Positions 43,790-56,000 of a stretch of 64,000 nucleotides of DNA are shown here, piece after piece; position 1 is the stretch's first letter; every line of letters starts with the position of its first letter. Source of the stretch: Tethya wilhelma (Eukaryota; Porifera; Demospongiae; Tethyida; Tethyidae); NCBI GenBank assembly GCA_964030475.1, contig CAXIPT010000003.1, positions 8,996,168-9,060,167 on the forward strand, in the 5' to 3' direction. The position numbers and the translations under genes were made by a program. A model generated the notes under the pieces. It worked only from the letters and a program-made list of their open reading frames with translations. It was not told the origin of the DNA and ran no database searches.

Positions 43790-44814
43790 GATTTCTTCAC
43801 AAAGGTAGGGCTACACGTACACGTGGAGTTCAAAGGTCAGATTGCTGAGTGGGTGGTAAAAGTGAGGGAATTACCCTCAGTATTGCAATCCAGGAAGATC
43901 AAGCGGTGGAGAAAGTTAACAACTCCGCGGACAAGCTGCAAAAATTATATTGGTGAGTTTCTTTTCTTTCTAATAATGTAACTTAGTTCACAGAAGATTT
44001 TGTAATAATAGATTCATGACAATCTGGAAAGTAGAGCTAGGTTGAATTGAGTCTTGCTACAAAACTAATTCAGGCTGCATGAATGCATTATGCATGCTCC
44101 ACAGAGTTCAGCTAATTCAATCGTACCAAGTCTGCAGCTGGCCTGTCACTACGTTAATAACTCTTAGTTAATTGTATGTGAAAATCAGTGTTAATAGATT
44201 CCCCATGCCCAAAGGTTAGACTGCACAGAGCTGAGTCTGACATCAAGACATGTTCTTTTGATCTTGAAATATTTTTGAACAAAGACATGACTGAAGCATT
44301 GTGGTACAAGTTTAATGTGTGTGTGATTAAGAATGTGACTGGCTTCCATGCTCATTATAATACTCTGGAAACATGCATGTGTGCACACACTGCATGTGTG
44401 AATGTGAGTGAAACACATAGCTGAGGAGTTTGAAGTGGTCACTTAGTACATGCTATGAATAAAGTGTAGATTGATATTTATGACTATGCCTGCAAGGTGC
44501 TAATAGTCTGTCTAGTAAACAATTGCCTAGTAATTGTGCACCCATTACTAGACCCAAGAATGTCTTTTGTTGCAAAAACACAGCCATTAGAAGTGCTGAA
44601 ATGCTATAGTTACTAATTCTATACTATTTTAACACCTGAGGACTTAAAATGTTCCAGTTCTAACCTACAGTAAGTGAGATACTGGTACCTATCTCTCTTT
44701 TCTTGTTTTCAATTATACGTAGAATGTGCAGTTTCTATGGTTGATTTTTGCTCAAAGTTTGTCAATTCAAAAAGCTTTGTTGACGATCAAAAAACCTAGC
44801 AACATTGTTACAAG
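43790..44814. other. Intergenic region between divergent GMPPB and homeobox gene
   Basis: About 1 kb separating the two start codons. It must hold both promoters, but no TATA box or recognisable conserved motif stands out, and no ORF is convincing. Confidence 0.4.
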
Positions 44815-46918
44815 ATGTCCAGAAAATCAGAAGATATTGAACAGAACGATGACTCCGACTCACCATCAGAATTGGAAACGAATAAAAAGATTCCAAAGAC
44901 TGTGTTCACTCCAAAGCAGTTGTGTTACTTGGAAGACATATTTTATAAGAATCAGTTTCCCAATTCCAAAGAGAAGTCGCAAATCGCAAACCACTTGAAT
45001 CTCACAGTTCGAAATGTACAGGTAAACAATGTCAATAGGCATGATACCGATTAGTATGAAGTAATAATAGTTAATAACACATTACTTAATAATGAAATCA
45101 TGTAAACATTAGTAACTGTTGTCATGTGATTTCCATCTCTTTACATGTGCAGACATGGTTTCAAAACAAGAGAGCCAAGAGTAGGAGAAAGGAGAAGAAG
45201 AGAAATGAACAGAAAGAAAAACAGCACCAACCCAAACCACCTGCATTCTGGCCCAAGCATTTAAGATTTGATAGCAAATTTGCTGGTGAGTGAATATGAA
45301 TCATCCTGATCACACTGTCATGCAGACACTAGTTTCTTTTTCTCTTTCTCCGATTTTTGAAACTATTTAATATCTGGTTCTCTTAATTATTATTTTGAAT
45401 TTAGATGCTGCCAATGCTGTTCCTCCTGACAGCAAAGGGGGAGACACGGAACTGTCACCACCATCATCAGAGACATCGCCAAGCATTGGCAGTGCACTAT
45501 CATCTAGTTCGTCATCTTCTACTGTAAATGTTCCACCCAGTATAGAGCCTGATAATCAAGGACCAGTAACGAAAAAAAGTAAGCTTAAGCACAACAAGCC
45601 TAAAAAGCAAGCCAAGGGTAAAAAGAGCACGAAAACCGGATCGAAAACTCAAACTGCTAAAATGAATACCCCCAAAAACTCAGGAAGAAAGAGATCCATT
45701 CAAAGCCCTCAAAATGAAAGTACTCCACTAACATCACCAGAAGCACTTGATCAATCCAAGTCTTTGTTTGCTCAGCAAAAGAATCACGCCCCTCTTCAAC
45801 AACCAACTTTGCAGTCCCAGTATTCACCAGGTATGATGATTCCTCACTCAGCTCATTACTATCACTTTGGACAAGTACGCTTCCCGCTACCACACCTCAC
45901 AGTTCTCCCAATGGTATCAGACTCACTCACTCAATATCAGGGAGCACTACACAAGACTGCTCCAATGGCCACTCATCATCAGAGCCTGGTGACTTCAAAA
46001 TCGAACCTTCAGACTATTCCTGAATCATCGCTTCATGGTATGACACCATCAAAATCACAGAATCATGTTCCTGAGTCATCATTTCACAGCACAACGAGAC
46101 AGAAAGATGTTATAAAGAATCCACAATCATGTAAGGTGTCAGAATCAAGCATCATAAAATCGTTGCTGTCACCATCAAACAACAGTTCTCTCTACAATGA
46201 TAACGCTCTGCTGCTTCTTGCCAATTGCGCAGTGTCTGTTGCTTCTACGCAAAATAACAACAGTGACAATGATTCTGCCCCTCAAAACAGCAGCAAGAAC
46301 CCCCCAAAAATGGGTTGTACAGTTGATTCAAGCCCAGTGTGTTCTTCTCGAAGTATGGGATATGCTATGAAGAGTTCAAATGCTATGTGCACAAATGCCT
46401 GTACAGCGAGCATTAGCAACTCAGGTATGTGTCGAGTCAGTTATACAAATACAAATGGAGCAACTGAACAAGCTGAATCGGAAACAATCCCAAGTTGTCT
46501 TAATCAATCAAGTCCTGTACAACCAATGATAGGGACTAGCAGAAAAACAAATGGAGCTATTGCTGATTCAGAAGCTGCAATGAAACTTAGTGAAAGAGAT
46601 CCAACAAGGACAGAAATTGACTCCAATAGTATTATGATGCAGTCAAACTTCAAACAATCTGCAGGATCACCGTTTCCTTTAACTGACATAATTGGTGAAG
46701 AAGATTGGCATGTCATTGAATCAACACTTACGCACAAGAAAGAGCTATGCAATTCTGGGCCTCCAAATGTTGAGACATCGCAATCGAAAATGCCAAACCC
46801 TCAAGGAAGCAATATCAAGACATTTTCAGGCACCTCATCTCTCACTATTGAGCACCCCAGTTACATCAATGATCCTGATGGTGCTTTCAGCTTGCTAGCA
46901 AAGACCCAACAGAACTGA
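44815..46918 (+). CDS. Homeodomain transcription factor with long low-complexity C-terminus
   Basis: Exons 44815-45021, 45153-45285 and 45405-46918, 617 aa. The homeodomain occupies about residues 24-85: VFTPKQLCYLEDIF (F8, L16, F20 equivalents), then IANHLNLTVRNVQ, and after an intron TWFQNKRAKSRRKEKK (W48, F49, Q50, N51, R53 conserved). The intron is phase 0 between homeodomain positions 46 and 47, a site frequent in paired-like genes, but the rest is divergent and I do not assign a class. The remaining ~500 residues are Ser/Gln/Asn/Pro-rich with a basic KKSKLKHNKPKKQAKGKK stretch (likely nuclear localisation) and no other domain. It probably regulates transcription; targets are unknown. 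Confidence 0.85.
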
Positions 46919-47545
46919 TAAATATCTGCTTCTTGCATCATGATTTAACTTTGATTGTCTCGTCAGTTTGATATTAGACAGCAGTGACCACCCCATTCAA
47001 TAATTAATTATTTTTATAAATTGATATCTATATAATTGTGTGCCCCATTGAATTTACTAAAAATTAATGTAGTAGAATTAAACTACCAGGTAGGTCATTC
47101 TCTTCCTCAAGCCATTTTCTCTATCATTTTGTGCATGTGCATGAACCTGAACTTCTTCTGTTGTGCTGCTGACAGAGCTGGCCTGAATAGGCGGAAAATT
47201 TGTTTCTCTCTGTATTTACAAGGTATGTAAGTGTTATAACATCATATCATGTGTTAAATGCATGGTAAATGAACCTAAAAGTTAGTACTGGTTGACTCTT
47301 TGGGCAAGGAAAATGTGATATTCTGAAACTTCAACTCTATGAGGTCATGTACTTTCATGGACATGATGTCCAGTATCACTATCTTCAATTTAGCTGTACA
47401 CTGTCATCATACTGGGTGAATGACAATTTCAATATGTGGCCGCACAGACCTTTGCTAGAACATCAGGAATATAGACCTTAAACTTCCCACTGGTTAAACG
47501 TTTAGTCTCTCGTCCAATGATCAACTACTTCCTTTTTAGGTAATC
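46919..47545. other. No gene recognised
   Basis: 3' UTR of the homeobox gene followed by AT-rich spacer. Nothing else was recognised. Confidence 0.4.
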
Positions 47546-48116
47546 ATGGCTATACTAATACCAACTATTGAGGAGCACCTCTCACAGTTTCCACTGAAAA
47601 GTTTGGATACTTTATGCGTGTAACTGACATGCAACAAGCATTGATGAAAAATTCTTCACTTAAACCCTTAAATTTGTCTTACTCTAGTTTCACTGGAAGC
47701 AGTATGAAATGCTTTTCTCTCGGTTTACTCTTTAATAATTCTCTTGTAAATCTCAACCTCAGTAATAGTCTTATGGATGATACTTGTGTGGCCTACCTCT
47801 CTCTTGCCATTCAACATTCAGAAAACTTGAAATGTCTAGATTTATTCAATTGTGGTATGAGTGATGCTGCTGTTGAGTATCTTTCTCAGTGTATAGCAAC
47901 AATAAATCACTAGTCGAAATAAATCTATCCAGAAACAATCGTATATCACCAGAGAGTCTTCAGCTACTCAGAGCAAGTCTTCAGAGGAATGTTCGATCTC
48001 AGCTAGTGACACTTAGAATTCCAACTCACCTTGAGTCGCTAGCAGTTAGCATTGAAGCAGACGTGAACAGCATAAGGGAAAAGTCAGATTGTAACTTTTT
48101 GAAAGTAAGACTTTAG
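47546..48116 (+). pseudogene. Leucine-rich-repeat fragment, frameshifted
   Basis: Reads as RNI-type LRRs, like the C-terminus of NLR proteins: LKPLNLSYSSF, LVNLNLSNSLMDDTCVAYL, LKCLDLFNCGMSDAAVEYL, then LVEINLSRNNRISPESLQLL. The frame breaks near 47620 and again near 47900, each by one base, and there is no NACHT or other effector domain nearby. It is most simply a pseudogene fragment; a very short intron at either break is not supported by splice sites. Confidence 0.65.
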
Positions 48117-48493
48117 TGACTCTATTAATAGTGTCTTAAACAGATAACTGCATGTGTACATTTAGTGTGATACATCTACTATAGCCATGGCATGGTTGTA
48201 TTCACTAAAGTTAAGTTTTGTATTACTCATGCAATGCAGGTACACAGTTGGTGAATGACCATGTAGAACAGTTTTTACATTTCATATCATTGACTCTCAG
48301 TTATCTTTAGTTTCCTTTCACCATGCATAATTAAATGATTGTTTGTAATCGTTTGATGTGTAAGAAAACAAAATTTGTGGGTGTAATTATACTTTCATTA
48401 TTATTGATTTTGACACGTAGAAATATTTATGTAGCTTAAAATCTGATGTTAGTTGCATCATATTGCATGCAGTTGAAACAAGTCTTTGCTAAA
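48117..48493. other. No gene recognised; upstream region of the 1.3-kaa membrane protein
   Basis: AT-rich sequence with no ORF. It includes the probable 5' region of the gene starting at 48494. Confidence 0.4.
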
Positions 48494-51400
48494 ATGTTCC
48501 GAGGCTCTGTTGTTGTCTTTGTTCTGTTCCTACTTCAAACCAGCCACTTCCAGGCCCTGAGAGTCAACAACCATGTGGTTTTACAACCAGAACAACCTGA
48601 AAATGGTACTTGCTTACCCAACCCAGGTCACTGCTACTCATTGCAGCATGTTCTATCTCATCATGAGCAATTCTTTGTGACAAACACTACCATTGAGCTC
48701 GTACCGGGTGAGTATGTTGTAAATGAATCATTTGGAAACATACTTGTTGAGAACATTGAGAATTTTGCAATGGTTGGCACTGAATCTGATGCCACAAGCA
48801 CACTAATACGCTGCACTCAAACTGGTGCACTTGGTCTTTATTTCTCAAACGTGAGCAATGTGTCAATAGCTAGCATTACCTTTTCCTATTGTAATGGAGA
48901 AACACCCACAGACAAAGTTGCGCAGCTATTTCAGACATTTGTACCTGCACGTTTCTCTCAAAGATATGATCCTCAAAGTAAAGTGAACAAATGTACATTA
49001 GCGTATTTTTCTTGTTCAGATGTTTTTGTATCAAACGTGATTATTGAGCATGCGAATGGAGTTGGATTGTTAACATTCGGCGCATACAAAAACTTTCAAG
49101 TTTCAGAGTGTACCATATCTCATAATGTAGTAAACATTATTGTTGTTACAATGGGGTTAAGTAACCATTCAGATTCCAGACACGAATACACAATAACAAA
49201 CTCTTGGGTCGGCCATGGAAACACCTCTATTGGTGATATTGCATCTGGAATTAATGTAATGTTTGCACACGAGGGGATGGGAATGATAAGTGTGCTGTTA
49301 CAAAACTTGACATTAGTCAACAACCATGCAGCTGAAGGCAATCTGTTGATTGTGATCGTTAATTGCAATTCATTTTTTGAAGAAGAAATTCCTGGAAACA
49401 CTGTACTTGCACTTTACGATATATTTTCAAAAACACAAGGTGAAGAAAATTCAAACAAGGGCCTGGTCATAACTACATGGTCATTGTTTTGCAATGCAGA
49501 CAGCAGAGTCGACTATTTTGCTCTTACTACTAATAACTGTAAAATTCAAGGGTGTATTGAAGTGAAAGTGTACTTTGACATCTTTTTTATGAGTCATACA
49601 ACTGTGGAAACCCCCTCATGTGGATGTGACTATGCCGTATCATTCATTCCTGAGCCATTGCTCAGGTCTACCGGTCAGAACCGACCTGTGCATACACTAG
49701 ATACTTTTTCAGTGGAAGGGAGTTGTTCTTCTGGATACTTGATGAAGTTTGATCATTTTACTGTGACCTTTCAAGGAATTACTCGGTTTGTTAACAATGA
49801 AGGTATTGTTTTCTTTGAGCAGTGTAAAGTAATAATAACAGGAAATGCTTTGATATCCAACAGTATTTCACAAGAATCACCATTTCGAATTCAGGATACT
49901 TATTTGATTTTCAGAGAAGGAGATTTTCTGTTCCAGAACAATAGTGGAGAGCAGTGTGGGGGGATAACAATTATACGATCTTCCATCTGTCTCTCCGATG
50001 AAGCAAACGTTACTTTTAGTGGAAACTATGGCTATAATGGTGGTGCTTTAGCATTTTATGATGGTTCAGAAGTATCTAACAACTGTGGACAAAATGCTTT
50101 GATCACTTTGGAAAACAACTTTGCACGATACTATGGTGGGGGCATTTTTGTGGATGATGCTAGTTATCAAAGTGGAAAAGTGAATCGCAGATTAGTGTTC
50201 AAGTGTTTCAATCGTATATCTGATATTAATGTTCTTCGATTCAGTAACAATTCAGCTAGTGTCTCAGGGAATTCTCTGTTTGGAGGATGGGTAGACTTTT
50301 GTAAGGAGGTCATGGAATTTTGGCTGGTTGCTCAGCGTAACAATATCACGAACGAAATGGATAAATATACAAACGTCAGAAATTCGAATGAAGACTTATA
50401 TGAAATTTCGTCGGATCCTTCTAGAGTTTGTATATGCATTGATTCCATTCCTCGCTGTAACATCACAACCTATTATTACCAGCAACCTTTAATAGCTGGG
50501 CAAACATTTAGCATTCAAGCAGTTGCAGTGGGCCAACGATTTGGTACTGTACCATCTACTGTTACTGCTAGCTTCCTTAATGATACCACAAGTATCAGTG
50601 GGTTACAACATGTACAGAATGTCGGACAAACATGCACCACTCTAAACTACACTGTAATATCACCAGAATTTGATGTACAACAAGGTTTGCTACTGACTGT
50701 TGAAAATGCTCTTGTTCCACAGCCTGATTTCGCAGCTTTACAAATCATTCCATATTTAAAGCACCAGCTTCTTGTTTTTGATCAACTAACAGTTATTGTC
50801 ACTTTATCCAAGTGTCCTCTTGGATTTTTCTTAGACAATTCATCAAACACATGTACATGCCAAACAACACTCACAGAAAATGGCATACTCTGTAATGTTC
50901 AAAACCAGACTGTAATTCGAAAGGATCAGCTCTGGATAAATGCAACATTCATTCACACCGACAATGAAGTAGGCACTCCTGGTGTTATTGTACACCATAA
51001 CTGTCCATTTGACTACTGTAAAAATGTAAACCAGCAGTATCTTGATCTCCAATATCCTGATGAACAGTGTGCCTTCCACCGCTCTGGTACACTCTGTGGA
51101 GGATGTCTTCAGAACTATAGTCATATTCTTGGCACTTCAAAATGCAAAAAGTGCTCAAGTTTGTGGGCAATTCTAGTTTTATTTCTCTTCCTATTTGCAG
51201 GCATTGGGCTTGTTGCTCTTCTGATATCACTCAACTTGACAGTTTCAATGGGAACGATCAATGGACTGATCTTTTATACCCATATTATCGGAGCTAATAA
51301 AGCAAGCTTCTTCCCTCCTCCAATGACAAACACTTTCCTTGCTTGGTTCATAGCATGGTTTAACCTGGATTTAGGAATTGAGATGTGCTTCTATGATGGT

Positions 51401-52375
51401 CTCGATGCTTATACTAATGCCTGGCTGCAGTTTCTCTTTCCGTTGTACATTTGGATTTTAGTCATTATAATCATCGTGTCTAGTCACTACTCTACCTTTG
51501 CTGCCCGACTCAGTGGTAGCAATGCAGTTCAAGTATTGGCAACATTGTTCTTGATGTCTTATGCTAAGTTGCTACGAATCATAATCACTGCCTTTTCGTC
51601 AACAACAATCCAATACCCAAATGGTCATACAAGAAGAGTTTGGTTAAATGATGCTAGCATTGATTTTTTAAGGGGAAAGCACATTCCACTTTTCATTGCT
51701 GCATTAATGCTCCTCATTTTCCTCTCCATTCCTTATACTGTTGTCCTGTTTACTATTCAATGGCTTAGGCTTATCCCTCCAAGAAAAGCTCTATTTTGGG
51801 TTCAAAAGCTTAAGCCTCTGTTTGATGCATATACCGGTGTCTACAAAACACAACATGGCTATTGGACTGGACTACTGTTGCTAGTACGTCTGGGACTATT
51901 CCTTGCTTTTGCACTTAATGTTTTTGGGGATCCCTCCATCAATTTGCTGTTCGTGATTGCAGCCATAGTCTGTTTGATCACATACCAAGGTCTCTTTGGT
52001 GGAGTTTACAGGCAAAGATTTCTGAGTGCAATTGAAAACTTGTATCTTTTGAATCTCGTCGTAATATCATCAGTGACTGTTTACACAAGACTGAAAGAAC
52101 ACACACAAGAAATGGTCACAAAAACTTCAGTCTGTCTTTCTCTCTTTGCTTTCATTTTGATTGTCTTTTACCATACTTACAAGAGGATCAAATCTACTCA
52201 CAGAGGAAGAAGATACATTGAACATGTTCATGCCAAGTTTGTCACTCCATTTCTCAACAAAGTTAACTCATCCAAGAATGCCAACTTGGTACACTCACAA
52301 CCAATGGTGTCCAGAGCAAATTTACAAGCCTCTCATTCTTCTATTCGATTGAGAGAACCATTGCTTGTCACTTGA
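48494..52375 (+). CDS. Giant intronless beta-helix / multi-pass membrane protein (orphan family)
   Basis: About 1,293 residues from the chosen ATG (the frame is open from 48446). I chose 48494 because it gives a proper signal peptide (GSVVVFVLFLLQTSHFQA). The first ~650 residues look like a right-handed parallel beta-helix ectodomain: repeated NNSG, LVNNHA and FSGNYGYNGGAL-type turns, with many N-glycosylation sites. A beta-sandwich-like stretch follows, then a Cys-rich linker before the membrane (CAFHRSGTLCGGCLQNY, CKKCSS). From about residue 890 there are roughly eight hydrophobic helices, such as AILVLFLFLFAGIGLVALL, WILVIIIIVSS and LLLLVRLGLFLAFAL, and a ~60-residue cytoplasmic tail. Cys-rich domain plus multi-TM recalls adhesion-GPCR-like layout, but no GPS cleavage motif is visible. 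Function unknown. Confidence 0.85.
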   Translation: MFRGSVVVFVLFLLQTSHFQALRVNNHVVLQPEQPENGTCLPNPGHCYSLQHVLSHHEQFFVTNTTIELVPGEYVVNESFGNILVENIENFAMVGTESDATSTLIRCTQTGALGLYFSNVSNVSIASITFSYCNGETPTDKVAQLFQTFVPARFSQRYDPQSKVNKCTLAYFSCSDVFVSNVIIEHANGVGLLTFGAYKNFQVSECTISHNVVNIIVVTMGLSNHSDSRHEYTITNSWVGHGNTSIGDIASGINVMFAHEGMGMISVLLQNLTLVNNHAAEGNLLIVIVNCNSFFEEEIPGNTVLALYDIFSKTQGEENSNKGLVITTWSLFCNADSRVDYFALTTNNCKIQGCIEVKVYFDIFFMSHTTVETPSCGCDYAVSFIPEPLLRSTGQNRPVHTLDTFSVEGSCSSGYLMKFDHFTVTFQGITRFVNNEGIVFFEQCKVIITGNALISNSISQESPFRIQDTYLIFREGDFLFQNNSGEQCGGITIIRSSICLSDEANVTFSGNYGYNGGALAFYDGSEVSNNCGQNALITLENNFARYYGGGIFVDDASYQSGKVNRRLVFKCFNRISDINVLRFSNNSASVSGNSLFGGWVDFCKEVMEFWLVAQRNNITNEMDKYTNVRNSNEDLYEISSDPSRVCICIDSIPRCNITTYYYQQPLIAGQTFSIQAVAVGQRFGTVPSTVTASFLNDTTSISGLQHVQNVGQTCTTLNYTVISPEFDVQQGLLLTVENALVPQPDFAALQIIPYLKHQLLVFDQLTVIVTLSKCPLGFFLDNSSNTCTCQTTLTENGILCNVQNQTVIRKDQLWINATFIHTDNEVGTPGVIVHHNCPFDYCKNVNQQYLDLQYPDEQCAFHRSGTLCGGCLQNYSHILGTSKCKKCSSLWAILVLFLFLFAGIGLVALLISLNLTVSMGTINGLIFYTHIIGANKASFFPPPMTNTFLAWFIAWFNLDLGIEMCFYDGLDAYTNAWLQFLFPLYIWILVIIIIVSSHYSTFAARLSGSNAVQVLATLFLMSYAKLLRIIITAFSSTTIQYPNGHTRRVWLNDASIDFLRGKHIPLFIAALMLLIFLSIPYTVVLFTIQWLRLIPPRKALFWVQKLKPLFDAYTGVYKTQHGYWTGLLLLVRLGLFLAFALNVFGDPSINLLFVIAAIVCLITYQGLFGGVYRQRFLSAIENLYLLNLVVISSVTVYTRLKEHTQEMVTKTSVCLSLFAFILIVFYHTYKRIKSTHRGRRYIEHVHAKFVTPFLNKVNSSKNANLVHSQPMVSRANLQASHSSIRLREPLLVT

Positions 52376-52634
52376 ATTCAAAGCCATGCATGGTGCACAC
52401 ACGCATGCATGCACGCTTCTCTAGCTGCCAATGTTTGATATGATGCCTTTGATTGATTTTTAATTGCACATGCAATTATTTAATAATTATTGTCACTTGA
52501 ATTCAAAGCCTTGCATGCATGCAGCTTAACTTTTTTGACACATAAAATTAATGTGCTTTTTTTTATTAAAACAATAACAAAAATTAACATTGATAACAAT
52601 TATGTATTTCATATGCTATTATTATGTTCAAAAG

Positions 52635-53017
52635 TTATGTAGGAGCTCTTGCTTGATATGCTTTTTGTAAACTTTCTGAATTGTTTCGTAATCTGTAAAG
52701 AGTGAATAATAAATCAAATATAATCACATGTAGTCTACATTAATTGTATTCCCACCTTGCCATGATGGCTCTGTTAGCCTCCACCTCTCTTCTAAGGTCC
52801 ACTGAGGACTGCTCCCATCTGGCTAGAACATCCCTTCAAGAATGAAAGCAAGATATTCTAAATATAGCACACTATTTGCAGTCCAGCTGTGTGTACCTTG
52901 GTATGTGTATTTCTGCTGCTTGAGTGGATGAAGAAGTGGACTTCTGTTGTGTTCTTTCAAGGATGTCTCCAACCTTCTGTTTCACCCGATCTCTCCTCAT
53001 GTTGTAGTCGGTCTCCC

Positions 53018-53065
<48 letters not shown>

Positions 53066-56000
53066 GAATTCTGTCTTAAAACTTGTACAGTAGCTAATGT
53101 ATGATGTGTGGTCAGAAGAAAAATTATGATTGGTATCTGTATGTGTACAATATAGACTGACTCGTTCCAATTGTTGTAAGTTATTGCTGCACTCTTCAAA
53201 GTGGTGATTGATCCTCTTGGCTATCTCATTCACATCGTGACGCAGAGGGATCATCTTTCTGTCAGCAACAACACAGATAGACACAGGGGGAAGGTAAGAA
53301 AAGATAAACAAAAGACAAAACCACAGATTTACAGTGACCAGTTGCACACTCTATGACATTGTGGGGGTTGTAGGCATAATACATAGCCAACATGGTTAGA
53401 CAGCAAAAGCCATGAACTTACACAAACCATTCTCCCAGTTTTGAGTAGACATTTTCCCGGCCTGTCAAGAGAGACACCACCTTGTCTTGAGCCTCACTCA
53501 GAATGTGATGCAACTTCACCCTGAGGTGAAAGAATACAAAATGATACTGGTAGAGTTCAAAATCGATGATTATACTAGTTTATAAATTTCTCACTTTGTG
53601 AAATCATGGATTTGTTGATCATGATCACTCAAACCTGCTTGAAAGAGTAAAGGAATAGAAATTTAGTTTTGCTAAAAGAGATGATAGTACATGGCCTTCT
53701 TCACTACTACTAGATGAACTAAATTGGTTGGACTATAGCTATTATAGAGGAACATCTTTGCATGCAGCATACTTCTATATCTCCTGTCCTTTTGGAATAT
53801 CTTGTGGTAGTTCTCCACCAGTCTGATGCTGAACTGAATGGTCTCAATACTGTAGAGGAGAGAGAAAAGCATTAAATTTTGCCAAAGATGTTTTCATTAA
53901 TCAAGAACGAAAGTTAGGGGTTCGAAGACGATCAGATACCGTCGTAGTCCTACTATTACATATACAACCCTCAGTAACAATGCTGCTATGTACATTGCAA
54001 TAGCACACTTACCATCTACGAAATATATCAGAACAGTAAATCGGGTCCCAAGAGTCTTTGTAAGTTCCAATGTCATTGTTCACGGCTTCTACCTTACTTC
54101 TGATGGTGTTGGGTACCTCCTTTACCTGCACAGACAGAGAGGCACGTGGACATGACACAGAGAGTCAACAAGGACAGCATTATACAAAATAAAAGAATCG
54201 ACATTTAATAACATTCGTAGAGGGGCTGCCATGAAATCTTGGCGATAGTATTGTGAACTTTCATTGATGACCCTTACCTGATGTTGGAGGTGTTGTTTCC
54301 CAGTTATTTCTTGTTCCAGTGTGGTAATCTCCTCAGCAAACACTGCAGACATGAAAATGAACAAATCGTAACATGTATATAATGTTACTAAAATCCATCT
54401 GGGTTTGAGAATGCTGCTGGAAGTGAGATTCATGCAACACTTTTTATATGGGGCAAAATAGCTAACTTTTGATTGGTATGGCATAGGAAGCTGGAAAACC
54501 AACAGGGAAAACGAGCGCTTTCCAATGGTGCTTGAAATTTTGAAATTGGTTGGATATTTAGAAAGTTATTCAATTTTTCTACTGGCATTCTCAAACCAGA
54601 TGGACTTTAGAGGCTCGTTCACAATCATCACACTATACATCTCAAGCTATAGAGACTGATCATTTTTACTCCACAAAGCTCTACGGGGTTAGGATAGAAT
54701 TACACTATTAGACCTTTCCCACTCATATAGATAGGATGGGATTTAGTGTGGGGGCTACGCTATTTCCCTCCTATATATATGGGCGGGCTGGCCAAAATCT
54801 CAGTGTACCCGACATTAAAAATCCTACCCATATATATAGGAGGGATTTAGCGTAGGGGTAAATAGCATACCCCCCACACTAAATCCCACCTAATATATGG
54901 GTGGGAAAGGTCTAATAGAGTACAAACTCAGCTCTACAACAAGTTGATTTCAACCTACTTCCTTTTGTTGCTTGATTGATCACTGAGAGAACATCCTTAA
55001 AGTTTTGTAGTCTGAAACAAAATCACACACATTAATAACCACTGACAGCTCCACGACTATACAATGTATATAAAGACTTAACACACAAAAAGTACATCTT
55101 ACCCAGCAACTTGACTGGCCAATACTTTACACGTGGCATCATTCAGTAGCTCAGCACTGGCCAGCCTCTGCTCTAGCAGGGCATACTCGTGCTTCACAGT
55201 GTAGCTACAAACACACAGAGGAGAAGAAAAAAAACAACACACATGACATTGTACGTAGAACTGCAACCAGCTAGGGGAACAACCAATCATACATTGCATT
55301 GGGTGGGGGAGTCTTCTCTTCCCACCTCCCATCCAGTATTATAAGTAGTAAAACACTACTAGTGCACGAAGTTTGACATAATTATTTTCGCGTTGAAAAA
55401 TATTTTGCACGTTACGCTTAATACAGTTGAGATGCAATAATCATAATTATTAGTAATGGATTGTCAAAATTTCGAGTGCTTAATTTTCACATACATATAA
55501 AAATTTTCCCAAGGGAACATTAGTCCAATTACAATAGTCTGTAGATTATGGAGGGATAAAAAAAAAGGCTTTAGCTTGATAAGACTACAATTGAACTTGC
55601 ATTTGTCATGATGGTACATACAGAATTAATGTACCCACCCAAAGCAGTAGGCAGCTTGGTGCATGAGTCTGTAGACCCTGTCTGTCTTCTCAATGACATA
55701 TTTATAGTAGTGGATGACTTTGGCGCAATCCTTGGCGAATGTGGCATCGTCTAACATGGCAACTCCATGAGGTATGGAAGGGATAGCAGCTGTAGATCAA
55801 GGAAAGGGTTATGGTGCATGGAGATCAATGTGGAGAATGGATGGGGAGAGATAATGCTTACGTAAATTGGGATGATCCAACTCTGAGGTCTTCTTCACTT
55901 CTCCTCCAAACACAAAAAGTGGTCTCTCAGGCTAGATCAGTGCAGGGAGAAAGAAAGAGAGAGAGGAAAAATAAGAGAGATGAGACAAAGTAACTAATGT

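Noticed and set aside
52957..53347. Thr-His repeat ORFs near 53 kb
   Set aside because: They are translations of the (GT)n microsatellite in a TBK1 intron.
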